Shown one piece after another: positions 54,102 through 62,586 of a DNA stretch of 64,000 nucleotides (within the stretch, counting starts at the first letter, position 1; the number at the start of each line of letters is the position of its first letter). The DNA is from Centipeda infelix ATCC 43532 (GTDB lineage: Bacteria; Bacillota; Negativicutes; Selenomonadales; Selenomonadaceae), in NCBI RefSeq assembly GCF_000234095.1, contig NZ_JH376799.1, positions 339,217-403,216 of the forward strand, given 5' to 3'. The translations under genes and the position numbers were made by a program. The notes beneath the pieces were generated by a model. It ran no database searches, was not told where the DNA came from, and was given only the letters and a program-made list of their open reading frames with translations.

Positions 54102-54926
54102 CTATTTCCTCTCCTCTGCAATCTGTTTCGCCAGTGCCGTATTCAGCGCGTGTCCCGACGCAACCGCGATAATGTGCCCCCGAATCATCCCAGCGAGGCG
54201 CAGATCCCCGAGCACATCGAGAATCTTGTGCCGCACGAGCTCGTTCGGGAAGTTCAGCGGGTTCATCCACCCCTCATCATTGTAGACAATCACGGTCTCG
54301 AGCGATCCACCGAGACCGAGACCGTTTGCCTGCAGAGCCTTGACCTCCTTCTCGTAGGCAATCGTCCGCGCGGGCGCGATCTCACGCTCGTACGCCTCGG
54401 GGGTCACCTCAAGATTGTAGTACTGCACACCGATGAGCGGATGCTCGTTCAGTGATGTAAACGAGACGCGCAGTCCATCGTATGGCACTGCCATAACGAA
54501 GTGGCTGCCATCATCCACACGATAGACGCGGTCGATCACCGTCACCTGCCGCTCGGCGTCTTGCTCCACCGTGCCCGCCTCGGCAATCAAACGGAAGAAC
54601 GTACGCGCACTGCCATCCACCACGGGCGGTTCCTCCGCGTCGAGCAGGACAAGACAGTTGTCAATGCCATGCACGTGGAGCGCACTCATCAGATGCTCGA
54701 TCGTGAAGAATTTCAGTGCTCCCGCACCGATCGTTGTCGCACGGAGCGTCGCCGTCACATTTGCCGCCGTCGCCGCAACCGGCAGAGCCTCGGGCAGATC
54801 CGCACGCGCGAACTGTATCCCCGTCCCCGTCGCGGCGGGAACGAGTTCCATATGTACCGGCCGCCCCGAGTGCAGTCCGATGCCATCGTAGACCACACGA
54901 GACGCCAGCGTTCTCTCTCTTTGCAA
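54102..54926 (-). CDS. lpxC: UDP-3-O-acyl-N-acetylglucosamine deacetylase
   Basis: LpxC is the committed zinc-dependent deacetylase of lipid A synthesis. The 274-residue protein has GIGLHSGRPVHMELVPA, the zinc His in FTIEHLMSALHVHGIDN, DAEEPPVVDGSA, FPNELVRHKILDVLGDLRLAG (second zinc His and Asp) and VASGHALNTALAKQI. The start is TTG 54926 with TAGGAGG upstream. It is the first gene of the LPS block; the usual upstream partner lpxD is missing. A lone repeat terminus lies 13 bases before the start. Confidence 0.96.
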   Translation of the reverse strand: MQRERTLASRVVYDGIGLHSGRPVHMELVPAATGTGIQFARADLPEALPVAATAANVTATLRATTIGAGALKFFTIEHLMSALHVHGIDNCLVLLDAEEPPVVDGSARTFFRLIAEAGTVEQDAERQVTVIDRVYRVDDGSHFVMAVPYDGLRVSFTSLNEHPLIGVQYYNLEVTPEAYEREIAPARTIAYEKEVKALQANGLGLGGSLETVIVYNDEGWMNPLNFPNELVRHKILDVLGDLRLAGMIRGHIIAVASGHALNTALAKQIAEERK

Positions 54927-54939
54927 GCGTTATCCTCCT

Positions 54940-54962
54940 AGGGAATCGCTGATAAAATGAAT
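54940..54962 (-). repeat. Lone terminus of the MITE-like repeat upstream of lpxC
   Basis: AGGGAATCGCTGATAAAAT followed by GAA (plus strand) matches the terminal inverted repeat of copy 3 base for base, but no repeat core follows. It abuts the lpxC ribosome binding site. It could be an excision scar, a recombination breakpoint or a decayed copy. Confidence 0.75.
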
Positions 54963-55049
54963 TTATCCTTATATCCCTATAACACGGTCATATTCTAACC
55001 ATTTTACATGATACTAAAAATTTTTCCATCTTGCAAGAAAAAACACGAT

Positions 55050-55078
55050 TTGACAGAGCGCGTGACATCTGCTATTAT
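55050..55078 (+). promoter_or_regulatory. Sigma-A promoter of ssrA
   Basis: TTGACA (55050-55055), a 17-base spacer and TATTAT (55073-55078), 29 bases upstream of the tmRNA 5' end. Confidence 0.85.
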
Positions 55079-55107
55079 ATCAAACAAGCACATACGCTTC
55101 CATTATC

Positions 55108-55459
55108 GGGGATGTAATGGTCTCGACGGGGATGGGTAGTATGTGGACAGCGAGCCGGGGGGTCATCAACCCGTTAGTAAGGTGAACACTTTTATTAAAC
55201 ATAAAAGCAAACGAAGACTACGCTCTGGCGGCTTAAGCCAGCCCCTTTCCGTCTGCCTCCCGCACGGATGGAGACAGGGGTCAAACGCGGGATACCTGAG
55301 AGCCATCGCACGATAACTCTCACGGGAACTTCATCGTGATCGGTGTATTGCAGCCTGTCTGCGGGCGGCACTGCATCTAAAAAAATACACAGACTGCGCT
55401 CGGAGAAATCCATGTAGTATTATCTTCGGACAGGAGTTCGATTCTCCTCATCTCCACCA
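55108..55459 (+). ncRNA. ssrA: Transfer-messenger RNA
   Basis: tmRNA rescues stalled ribosomes. The 352-base RNA has a tRNA-like 5' end GGGGATG pairing with CATCTCC before encoded ACCA, a T arm (CAGGAGTTCGATTCTCCT), and the 5' stretch TAATGGTCTCGACGGGGAT typical of tmRNA. The tag frame at 55207-55236 reads ANEDYALAA and stops at TAA. Pseudoknot-like GC-rich segments follow. It has its own promoter and terminator. Confidence 0.97.
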
Positions 55460-55473
55460 ACTCGATTGATAGA

Positions 55474-55497
55474 GCCGCCCACGAGGGCGGTTTTTTG
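55474..55497 (+). terminator. Terminator of ssrA
   Basis: GCCGCC pairs with GGGCGG around a short loop, followed by TTTTTTG, 15 bases after the tmRNA CCA end. Confidence 0.9.
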
Positions 55498-55505
55498 TTG
55501 CGCAT

Positions 55506-55538
55506 GAAAAAGAGCGCCGGTCTCTTCACAGGCGCTCT
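55506..55538 (-). terminator. Terminator of the exonuclease gene
   Basis: On the minus strand AGAGCGCC pairs with GGCGCTCT around a 12-base loop and is followed by TTTTTC. It begins six bases after the exonuclease stop. Confidence 0.85.
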
Positions 55539-55543
55539 GCTCC

Positions 55544-56203
55544 TTACAGATTGCTCTTCAGTTTTTCAAGATCGGGGAAAAGGTCGCCGATGGAGTTCGA
55601 CAGCCCCTCACTGGGCTCGAGGATCTCGAGGACGGGACGCATGGTCTCGCAGAATCGCGCATCGTCCTGCATGAGGGTGAGGACGGCACTCGTGTTGAGC
55701 GCATCGGCGAGCGCGGAGTGCTGACTGCCCTCGAATCTGCGCCCCATTGCGCCGAGTGCGTGCTTCAGTGCGAGACTGTTGTGGAGTCCCAGACGATCAT
55801 CGAATGCCTGCTGCAGGTCAACCCAACGCACATCGAGCCAGTTCACATCAAAGTCGGGCAGTTTCAGCCGACACTCCTTGCGCAGCTGCTTGATGTCCGA
55901 CATACTCCACGAATAGATCTTCGTCTCTGCCTCGCCAATCCACGCGACGAAGCTGTGAAAGCTCTCGGAGAATGCAGGCCGCCCTGCGACCTTCTCCTGC
56001 GTGATGCCCGTGAGCTCGGTGATGTGCTTCTTCACCATCCCGTACTCGGGACAGACATAGCACTGGAACTCGTCCTCCTGTTCAAAGTTCTCATTCAGGC
56101 GCACCGCACCGATCTCGATGATCTCTCCGTTGAGCTTTCTTCGGATCTCCCTGTGTTCTTTTGCGACGGGGTTCATCTCAAGGTCTACGACGATGTGTTT
56201 CAT
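55544..56203 (-). CDS. DEDDh-family 3'-5' exonuclease
   Basis: The 219-residue protein is an RNase T/DnaQ-superfamily exonuclease. Motif I is VVDLEMNP (Asp and Glu, residues 6-12) and motif II region is YSWSMSDIKQLRKEC. Motif III is HSALADALNTSAVL, where the His and Asp define the DEDDh type. HITELTGITQEKV is the usual substrate-helix segment. The layout resembles KapD/Eri1-like bacterial exonucleases more than the PolC proofreading domain. Substrate (RNA or DNA) is unknown. ATG 56203 has AAGGA upstream; a TTG two codons earlier is less likely. It is monocistronic, with its own promoter and terminator. Confidence 0.88.
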   Translation of the reverse strand: MKHIVVDLEMNPVAKEHREIRRKLNGEIIEIGAVRLNENFEQEDEFQCYVCPEYGMVKKHITELTGITQEKVAGRPAFSESFHSFVAWIGEAETKIYSWSMSDIKQLRKECRLKLPDFDVNWLDVRWVDLQQAFDDRLGLHNSLALKHALGAMGRRFEGSQHSALADALNTSAVLTLMQDDARFCETMRPVLEILEPSEGLSNSIGDLFPDLEKLKSNL

Positions 56204-56321
56204 GAGCAATCCTTACTTCCGAAAATTCTGCCGCAAATGATGCGCAGCAGAGGGTGTTGCGGTATTTTATGGCGCTTCTGATTAGTGCGCTTTTCCTACA
56301 AAATTGTCCCGAGTTTCCATT

Positions 56322-56350
56322 ATCATAGCATAAAGTTTTCAGAAAATCAA
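56322..56350 (-). promoter_or_regulatory. Promoter of the exonuclease gene
   Basis: On the minus strand TTGATT (56350-56345), a 17-base spacer and TATGAT (56327-56322). About 120 bases of leader follow before the start codon. Confidence 0.6.
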
Positions 56351-56398
56351 TATTTAGGTATTTCGTCCCTCCCTACTGGTTTTCTTTTCTCAAAAACG

Positions 56399-56407
56399 TG
56401 GTAGAAT
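56399..56407 (+). promoter_or_regulatory. Extended -10 promoter of the MFS transporter gene
   Basis: TGGTAGAAT (TG-N-TAGAAT), 27 bases upstream of the start codon. No clear -35 is seen. Confidence 0.45.
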
Positions 56408-56434
56408 ACAGATATATGGAAATGGGGGCCGCAG

Positions 56435-57628
56435 ATGAATTGGAAAGTGATCCTCGCACTACTGACGTGCAACGTGCTCTTCATGTCGGCGAGCTATACG
56501 ATGATTATTCCGTTCCTGCCGATATATCTGACGCACGAGCTCGGCGTGGACGAGGCCTCGGTCAATCTCTGGGCGGGGCTGGCATTCTCCGTGACGTTCC
56601 TCGTCTCGGCAGTGATGGCACCGATCTGGGGACGCATGGCGGATCGCCGTGGGAAGCGCCTCATGGCGATGCGTGCAAGCCTCCTCATCTCGATCAGTTA
56701 CCTGCTCGGTGGCATTGTCACATCGCCTGAGCAGCTGGTGCTCGTCCGCGTTTTTCAGGGATTTGCGGCGGGGCTCTGGCCGATGGATCTCGCGATCATG
56801 ACGCTCTACGCGCCGCGTGAGCGGCTTGGTTTCTCCCTTGGCATCATGCAGGGCACGCTGACGGCGGGCGGTGTCGTTGGGCCTCTGCTCGGCGGTGTGC
56901 TCGCGGAGGCGTTCGGTATGCGCATGAGCTTCTACATTGGCGGACTCGCACTCTTCATCAATTTTCTTGCGTTCACCTTCATCATCAAGGAGCCTCCGAT
57001 GCCGGAGGACAATACACCACTCACATCGGAGGAGAAAAGCCCGTGGCATCTCTGGCGTATCCCCATTCTGCGCACGATGATGATTGTGAGCACACTCGCG
57101 CAGATGGTGACGTTCATTCTCATGCCCGTCATCACAACATACATCAAATACCTCGCAGGCGATATGGAAAACATCGTGCTCGTCGCGGGCGTTGTCTTCT
57201 CGCTCGGAGGGATTGCAGGAGCGATTGCGGCTCCTCTCTGGGGCATCTTCGGGGCGCGGCGCAGCTACTTCCGCGCGATGTGTCTTGCGCTGTCCTGCGC
57301 GGGGACGATGCTCACATTGCAAGGGATTCCCGATACACTTGTGCCGTTTGCCGCAATGCAGTTTGGTGTCGGGCTCTTCTTCGCCGGCATCCAGCCCTCG
57401 CTGAATGCGGTCATCGCGCAGCACACACCCGCGCAGCTCAAGGGAAGCGTGTTTGGCATGCTCTTCGCCGCGCAGCAGGTCGGCGGGTTCACGGGGCCGC
57501 TCCTCGGCGGTGTGGTCGCGACCTATCTCGGCATGCACTACCTCTTTCCCACGGTAGGCGTTCTGCTGCTCATCCTTGCACTGTTCGTTTGGTGGAGGTA
57601 TATACACAAAAGAGGCGCAGAAATATAA
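56435..57628 (+). CDS. Major facilitator superfamily exporter (DHA1 type)
   Basis: The 397-residue protein has 12 predicted membrane helices. It carries motif A between helices 2 and 3 (WGRMADRRGKRLM), the antiporter motif C region (LGIMQGTLTAGGVVGPLLGGVLAE), and its echo in the second half (AAQQVGGFTGPLLGGVVAT). It is most like proton-driven multidrug or sugar-efflux exporters. The substrate cannot be inferred. ATG 56435 has GGGGG upstream. The gene is monocistronic, divergent from the exonuclease, and ends in a strong terminator. Confidence 0.9.
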   Translation: MNWKVILALLTCNVLFMSASYTMIIPFLPIYLTHELGVDEASVNLWAGLAFSVTFLVSAVMAPIWGRMADRRGKRLMAMRASLLISISYLLGGIVTSPEQLVLVRVFQGFAAGLWPMDLAIMTLYAPRERLGFSLGIMQGTLTAGGVVGPLLGGVLAEAFGMRMSFYIGGLALFINFLAFTFIIKEPPMPEDNTPLTSEEKSPWHLWRIPILRTMMIVSTLAQMVTFILMPVITTYIKYLAGDMENIVLVAGVVFSLGGIAGAIAAPLWGIFGARRSYFRAMCLALSCAGTMLTLQGIPDTLVPFAAMQFGVGLFFAGIQPSLNAVIAQHTPAQLKGSVFGMLFAAQQVGGFTGPLLGGVVATYLGMHYLFPTVGVLLLILALFVWWRYIHKRGAEI

Positions 57629-57629
57629 A

Positions 57630-57669
57630 AATGCGGTACGAAGTCAAAACAGCTTCGTACCGCATTTTT
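57630..57669 (+). terminator. Terminator of the MFS exporter gene
   Basis: ATGCGGTACGAAG pairs perfectly with CTTCGTACCGCAT around a 9-base loop, followed by TTTTT. It begins right after the stop codon. Confidence 0.93.
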
Positions 57670-57683
57670 CATTGAGTGATCAA

Positions 57684-57787
57684 GGCGCCCCTTCCACCAT
57701 GCTGCGCATGGTCCCCCTCCCCCGTTTCGACGGGGGAGGCTGTTGGAGTACGGTATATTAGCTTCCCCCGTCGCGACGGGGGAGCGG
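57684..57787 (+). repeat. GC-rich multi-hairpin repeat, copy b
   Basis: GCGCCCCTTCCACC is followed by hairpin 1 (ACCATGC-TGCGCATGGT), hairpin 2 (CCTCCCCCGT-TTCG-ACGGGGGAGG), a 20-base spacer, then TTAGCTTCC with hairpin 3 (CCCCCGTC-GC-GACGGGGG). It has the same order of parts as copy a and no coding capacity. The remaining sequence to leuB (57788-57964) shows only weak internal repeats, CCTTTCGGCTTG and CCCTTCGGGCTTG. Confidence 0.8.
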
Positions 57788-57964
57788 TCAACCTCTTCCA
57801 ATCACACTGCGCCTTTCGGCTTGTGTTCTTGGGAGGTTTTCCCATACGACCTGTTACCCGCTCAGCTGCACCCTTCGGGCTTGCTTCTCGGACAGGTCAG
57901 TAAGTGGCGAGTGAAACGAGCCGATAGGGGCGCTCCGAGAGCATCCTTGCTTCTATGTATACTT

Positions 57965-59027
57965 TTACAGATACGCAAGCACCGCGTCGGTCATCTCCGT
58001 CGTACCGACCTTCGTGCAGCCCGTGTCCGCGATATAGATGTCCGCCGTGCGCTTGCCGTCCGCGAGTGCCGCGTCCACCGCCGCCTCGATCGCAGCAGCA
58101 GCCTCCTCCTCATGAAGGGCATAGCGCAGGAGCATCGCCGCTGAGAGGATCGTCCCGAGCGGGTTCGCGATCCCCTTGCCCGCGATGTCGGGCGCACTGC
58201 CGTGAATCGGCTCAAAGAGGCTTGTCCCCGTGCCGATGGACGCGGACGGCATCAGTCCGATCGAGCCGCCGATGACCGCCGCCTCATCGGAGAGGATGTC
58301 GCCAAAGAGGTTGCCCGTCACGATCACATCGAACTGCGTCGGACGCACGGCAAGCTGCATGGCACAGTTGTCCACATAGAGATGATCGAGTGCGACATCG
58401 CCATACTCCGGTGCAAGTGCCGTCACTGTGCGCCGCCAGAGACGCGAGGTCGCGAGCACGTTCGCCTTGTCCACGGACGTGACCTTGCCACGTCTGAGAC
58501 GCGCCGTCTCGAACGCGAGACGTGCGATGCGTTCCACCTCGGGCACGGAGTAGTTCTCCATGTCCCACGCACGTTCCGCACCGTCCAACTGCTCGGACTC
58601 ACACTTCTCTCCGAAGTAGATGCCGCCGATCAGCTCGCGCACGATGACGAGATCGACACCGCGCACGAGTTCCGGCTTCAGCGGCGAGTGCTCGATCAGT
58701 GCGTCCGCGACCTTCACAGGACGCAGATTCGCATAGAGGCCGAGCCCCTTACGGAGCCCCAAAATCGCACGCTCGGGGCGCAGGGCAGGCTCCACGCTGT
58801 CCCACTTCGTCCCGCCGACCGCGCCGAAGAGCACGCCGTCCGATGCCTTACAGACCGCGAGTGTATCCTCGGGCAGCGGCGTGCCAAATTTATCGTATGC
58901 CGTACCGCCAGCGTCACGCGTCTCGTACGTCAGCCCGAGCGCAAATTTTGCATCGATGGCTTTGAGGACGCGTACGGCTTCCGTCGTGATCTCCTGTCCG
59001 ATGCCGTCCCCAGGGACGACTGCAATC

Positions 59028-59038
<11 letters not shown>
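57965..59038 (-). CDS. leuB: 3-isopropylmalate dehydrogenase
   Basis: LeuB oxidises and decarboxylates 3-isopropylmalate with NAD+ in leucine synthesis. The 357-residue protein has VVPGDGIGQEITTEAV, LLFGAVGGTKWD-like sequence (GVLFGAVGGTKWD), the Arg-rich substrate loop RPERAILGLRKGLGLYANLRPV, ELIGGIYFGEK, VDKANVLATSRLWR, and FGDILSDEAAVIGGSIGLMPSASIG. ATG 59038 has GGAGG upstream and overlaps the end of leuD by 11 bases. It is the last gene of the ilvN-ilvC-leuC-leuD-leuB series. Confidence 0.96.
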
Positions 59039-59530
<492 letters not shown>

Positions 59531-59531
<1 letters not shown>

Positions 59532-60793
59532 CACGCCACCTCCTCGGGAGCTGCAATCCGCCCCAGTATTGCACTCGCCGCCGCAACGTGCGGCCCTGCG
59601 AGATAGACCTCACTGTCAACGTGCCCCATACGCCCGCGGAAATTGCGGTTCGTCGTCGACACGCACCGCTCGCCCGCCGCGAGGATGCCCATGTAGCCGC
59701 CGAGGCATGGCCCACAAGTCGGTGTTGAGACCGCCGCGCCCGCATCCATAAAGATATCGAGGTAGCCGCGCCGCATCGCCTCCTGATAGACCCACGGCGA
59801 GCCGGGGATGATGATACAGCGGACATGCGGGTGCACCTCATGTCCCTTGAGAATCTGCGCCGCAATCTCCATATCCTCAAGCCGCCCGTTCGTACACGAG
59901 CCGATGACGACCTGATCGATTGCAATCGGTTCTGGGATATCCATCACGCGCTTCGTATTCTCCGGCAGATGCGGGAACGAAACGACGGGACGCAGCTCGC
60001 TGAGGTTGATCTCCACCGTGCGTGCGTACTGCGCGTCGGGGTCGGGGTTCACGGGCTCAAACACGCCCGTCATGCGTCCCTCGACGTATTCCTTGCACAC
60101 ATCATCGTATGGGAAAATGCCGTTCTTCGCCCCCGCCTCGATTGCCATGTTGGCAATCGTCAGACGGTCGGTCATCGTGAGATCCGCCACGCCCTCGCCC
60201 GTGAACTCAAGGCTCTGATAGAGTGCACCGTCCACACCGATCATGCCGATGAGCGTCAGAATGACATCCTTGCCGCTGATGTCGGCGGGCTTTTTGCCCG
60301 TCAGATGCACATTGATCGCCTCGGGCACTTTGAACCAGGCTTCGCCCGTCGCCATACCGACCGCGAGATCGGTCGTACCGACACCCGTCGAGAAGCCGTT
60401 CACCGCGCCGTAGGTGCAGGTGTGCGAGTCCGCGCCGATCGTCAGCATACCGGGGCCGACGATGCCCTTTTCGGGGAGAATGACGTGCTCGATGCCGACG
60501 CGCCCCTGCTCATAGTAGTGCAGGATGTCATGCTTGCGTGCAAAGTCGCGCATGATCTTCGCCAGCTCCGAGGACTTGATGTCCTTTGCCGGCTGGAAAT
60601 GATCAGGAATCAGCGCGATTTTCGTGCGGTCAAAGACGGGGCGACCCGTCTTTTCAAACTCCTTGATGGACGGCGGCCCCGTCACATCGTTTGCGAGCAC
60701 CATATCGAGACGGCACGTCACGAGCTGCCCCGGCTCGACGTGATCCAATCCCGCATGGCGTGCGAGAATCTTCTCGCTCATATTCATGCCCAT
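59531..60793 (-). CDS. leuC: 3-isopropylmalate dehydratase large subunit
   Basis: LeuC carries the [4Fe-4S] cluster of isopropylmalate isomerase. The 420-residue protein has [26 protein letters not shown] (first cluster Cys) and [16 protein letters not shown] (the other two Cys). Its length fits the short clostridial/archaeal LeuC type. Several ATGs lie close together; 60793 has GGAGGG upstream. A terminator-like hairpin and a GC-rich repeat separate it from ilvC. Confidence 0.95.
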
Positions 60794-60833
60794 ATTGCCC
60801 TCCAAAAATATATCACCACAAAGATACAGAACA

Positions 60834-60860
60834 GAAAAAGGGGCTATGCAGCCCCTTTGT
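60834..60860 (-). terminator. Terminator-like hairpin between ilvC and leuC
   Basis: On the minus strand AAAGGGGCT pairs with AGCCCC around a short loop, followed by TTTTTCTG. It may end the ilvN-ilvC message or reduce readthrough into leuCDB. No separate promoter for leuC is visible in the 40 bases that follow. Confidence 0.7.
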
Positions 60861-60874
60861 TGTGCCCCTGATGA

Positions 60875-60930
60875 AGCGCCCCTTCTACCACGCTGCGCGT
60901 GGTCCCCCTTCCCCGCTGCGGCGGGGCAGG
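60875..60930 (+). repeat. GC-rich multi-hairpin repeat, copy c
   Basis: AGCGCCCCTTCTACC, hairpin 1 (ACCACGC-TGCGCGTGGT) and hairpin 2 (CCCCGC-TGCG-GCGGGG) in the same order as copies a and b, but without the third hairpin. It lies in the ilvC-leuC gap. Confidence 0.75.
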
Positions 60931-60945
60931 CAGGGGAGCGGCGGT

Positions 60946-61962
60946 TTAATCCTTACGCAGATCCGCGCCGTCCTTGAGCCACGACATCATGCCGCGCAGC
61001 TCCTTACCGACCTCCTCGATCGGATGCTCTGCGTGGATGCGGCGCTCCGCGAGGAAGTTCGCGCGACCTGCCGCATTGTTCTCCGTGAGCCAGCGGCGCG
61101 CAAACGTGCCGTCCTGAATCTCGGCAAGAACACGCTTCATCTCCGCCTTCGTCTCCTCGGTGATGATGCGCGGACCGACCTTATAGTCGCCATACTCCGC
61201 CGTATCGGAGATGGACTTGCGCATCTTTGCCATGCCGCCCTCATACATGAGATCGACGATGAGCTTCATCTCGTGGAAGCACTCGAAATACGCGATCTCC
61301 GGCTGATAGCCCGCCTCGATCAGCGTCTCAAAACCGTTCTGGATGAGGTGCGTCACGCCGCCGCAGAGGACGACCTGCTCGCCGAAGAGATCGGTCTCCG
61401 TCTCCTCCTGGAACGTCGTCTGAATGACCCCCGCACGCGTTCCGCCGATACCACGTGCATAGGCGAGTGCAAGGTCAAAGCACTTGCCCGACGCGTCCTG
61501 ACCGACCGCGAACACATCCGGCACGCCGCCGCCCTCGCGGAAGGTACGGCGCACGAGATGACCGGGTCCCTTTGGCGCAACCATGAATACGTCGATATCG
61601 TCGGCGGGTACGATCTGGTTGAAATGGATGTTGAAGCCATGTGCGAATGCAAGCGCACTGCCGGACTTCAGGTTCGGCGCAATCTCGCTCTTGTAGAGAG
61701 CCGCCTGCTTCTCATCCGGAATGAGGATCATCGTAACATCCGCAGCCTTGACCGCCTCTGCCACGGGGAGCACCTTCAGACCATCTTCCTCGGCGAGCTT
61801 TGCCGACTTCGATCCCGCATAGAGACCGACGACAACATTCACGCCGCTGTCCTTCAGGTTCAGCGCATGTGCATGACCCTGGCTGCCGTAGCCGATGACC
61901 GCGACCGTCTTGCCCTCGAGCACGCTCCAGTTGACATCCTGATCATAGTAAGTTTTTGCCAT
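60946..61962 (-). CDS. ilvC: Ketol-acid reductoisomerase
   Basis: IlvC isomerises and reduces acetohydroxy acids in valine, leucine and isoleucine synthesis. The 338-residue class I enzyme has [63 protein letters not shown] and [22 protein letters not shown] with the metal Glu residues. The cofactor loop [11 protein letters not shown] has two serines, which favours NADPH. ATG 61962 has GAGGGAG upstream and overlaps the end of ilvN by 20 bases. Confidence 0.97.
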   Translation of the reverse strand: MAKTYYDQDVNWSVLEGKTVAVIGYGSQGHAHALNLKDSGVNVVVGLYAGSKSAKLAEEDGLKVLPVAEAVKAADVTMILIPDEKQAALYKSEIAPNLKSGSALAFAHGFNIHFNQIVPADDIDVFMVAPKGPGHLVRRTFREGGGVPDVFAVGQDASGKCFDLALAYARGIGGTRAGVIQTTFQEETETDLFGEQVVLCGGVTHLIQNGFETLIEAGYQPEIAYFECFHEMKLIVDLMYEGGMAKMRKSISDTAEYGDYKVGPRIITEETKAEMKRVLAEIQDGTFARRWLTENNAAGRANFLAERRIHAEHPIEEVGKELRGMMSWLKDGADLRKD

Positions 61963-62473
61963 AGTACTCCCTCTCCTCACAATGTTCATAAATTGTGTGT
62001 TCCCCCCGCTCGAGCGCAATGAGCCCCGTACGGATGACCTCGACGATGCCGTAAGGTTTGATCACCTTCAGGAACGCCGTCACCTTGTCATCGCTGCCCG
62101 TGATCTCAAAGATGATCGAGGCGGACTCCACATCGACAACATGTGCACGAAACAGTTCGCCCATCTTGAGCACGTCAAGACGATTGTCATCGTCCGCCCG
62201 CACCTTGATGAGCGTCATGCCGCGGCACGCCGCACTTTTTTCGTCCAGTCGCTGAACCGCCCGCACCACGGGCATCTTTTCCAGCTGCTTGATCATCTGC
62301 TCGACGAGATTTCCATCCCCCTGCATCACCACCGTGATGCGCGAGAAATCCGGCGACTCCGTCACGCCGACAGACAGGCTGTCGATGTTGAACTCGCGCC
62401 GCGAAAACATACTTACAACGCGCACCAGAACTCCGGTCTGGTTCTCCACAAAGACGGACAGCACATGTTTCAT
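61943..62473 (-). CDS. ilvN: Acetolactate synthase small (regulatory) subunit
   Basis: This ACT-domain subunit activates acetolactate synthase and confers valine feedback control. The 176-residue protein has [34 protein letters not shown] (ACT domain) and a C-terminal IlvN-type domain ([23 protein letters not shown]). The catalytic subunit gene ilvB, usually adjacent, is not present. ATG 62473 has GGAGGAG upstream; longer readings lack a binding site. It is first in the operon. Confidence 0.94.
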   Translation of the reverse strand: MKHVLSVFVENQTGVLVRVVSMFSRREFNIDSLSVGVTESPDFSRITVVMQGDGNLVEQMIKQLEKMPVVRAVQRLDEKSAACRGMTLIKVRADDDNRLDVLKMGELFRAHVVDVESASIIFEITGSDDKVTAFLKVIKPYGIVEVIRTGLIALERGEHTIYEHCEEREYYGKNLL

Positions 62474-62525
62474 AGAAGCAATCTCCTCCCCGCCGCACTG
62501 CAAGTATTTTCGTGAAAACTTCTTC

Positions 62526-62554
62526 ATTATCGCCGACGCATGAGCATTTGTCAA
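62526..62554 (-). promoter_or_regulatory. Sigma-A promoter of the ilvN-ilvC-leuCDB operon
   Basis: On the minus strand TTGACA (62554-62549), a 17-base spacer and GATAAT (62531-62526). The leader to ilvN is only about 45 bases, too short for a T-box or an attenuator peptide. Confidence 0.8.
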
Positions 62555-62586
62555 TATGTTTTAGGCGCTGCGTACATGTATACGCA

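Noticed and set aside
62474-62586. T-box or leucine attenuator upstream of ilvN
   Set aside because: The promoter lies about 53 bases from the start codon, leaving no room for such a leader, and no leader peptide with repeated Leu or Val codons is visible.
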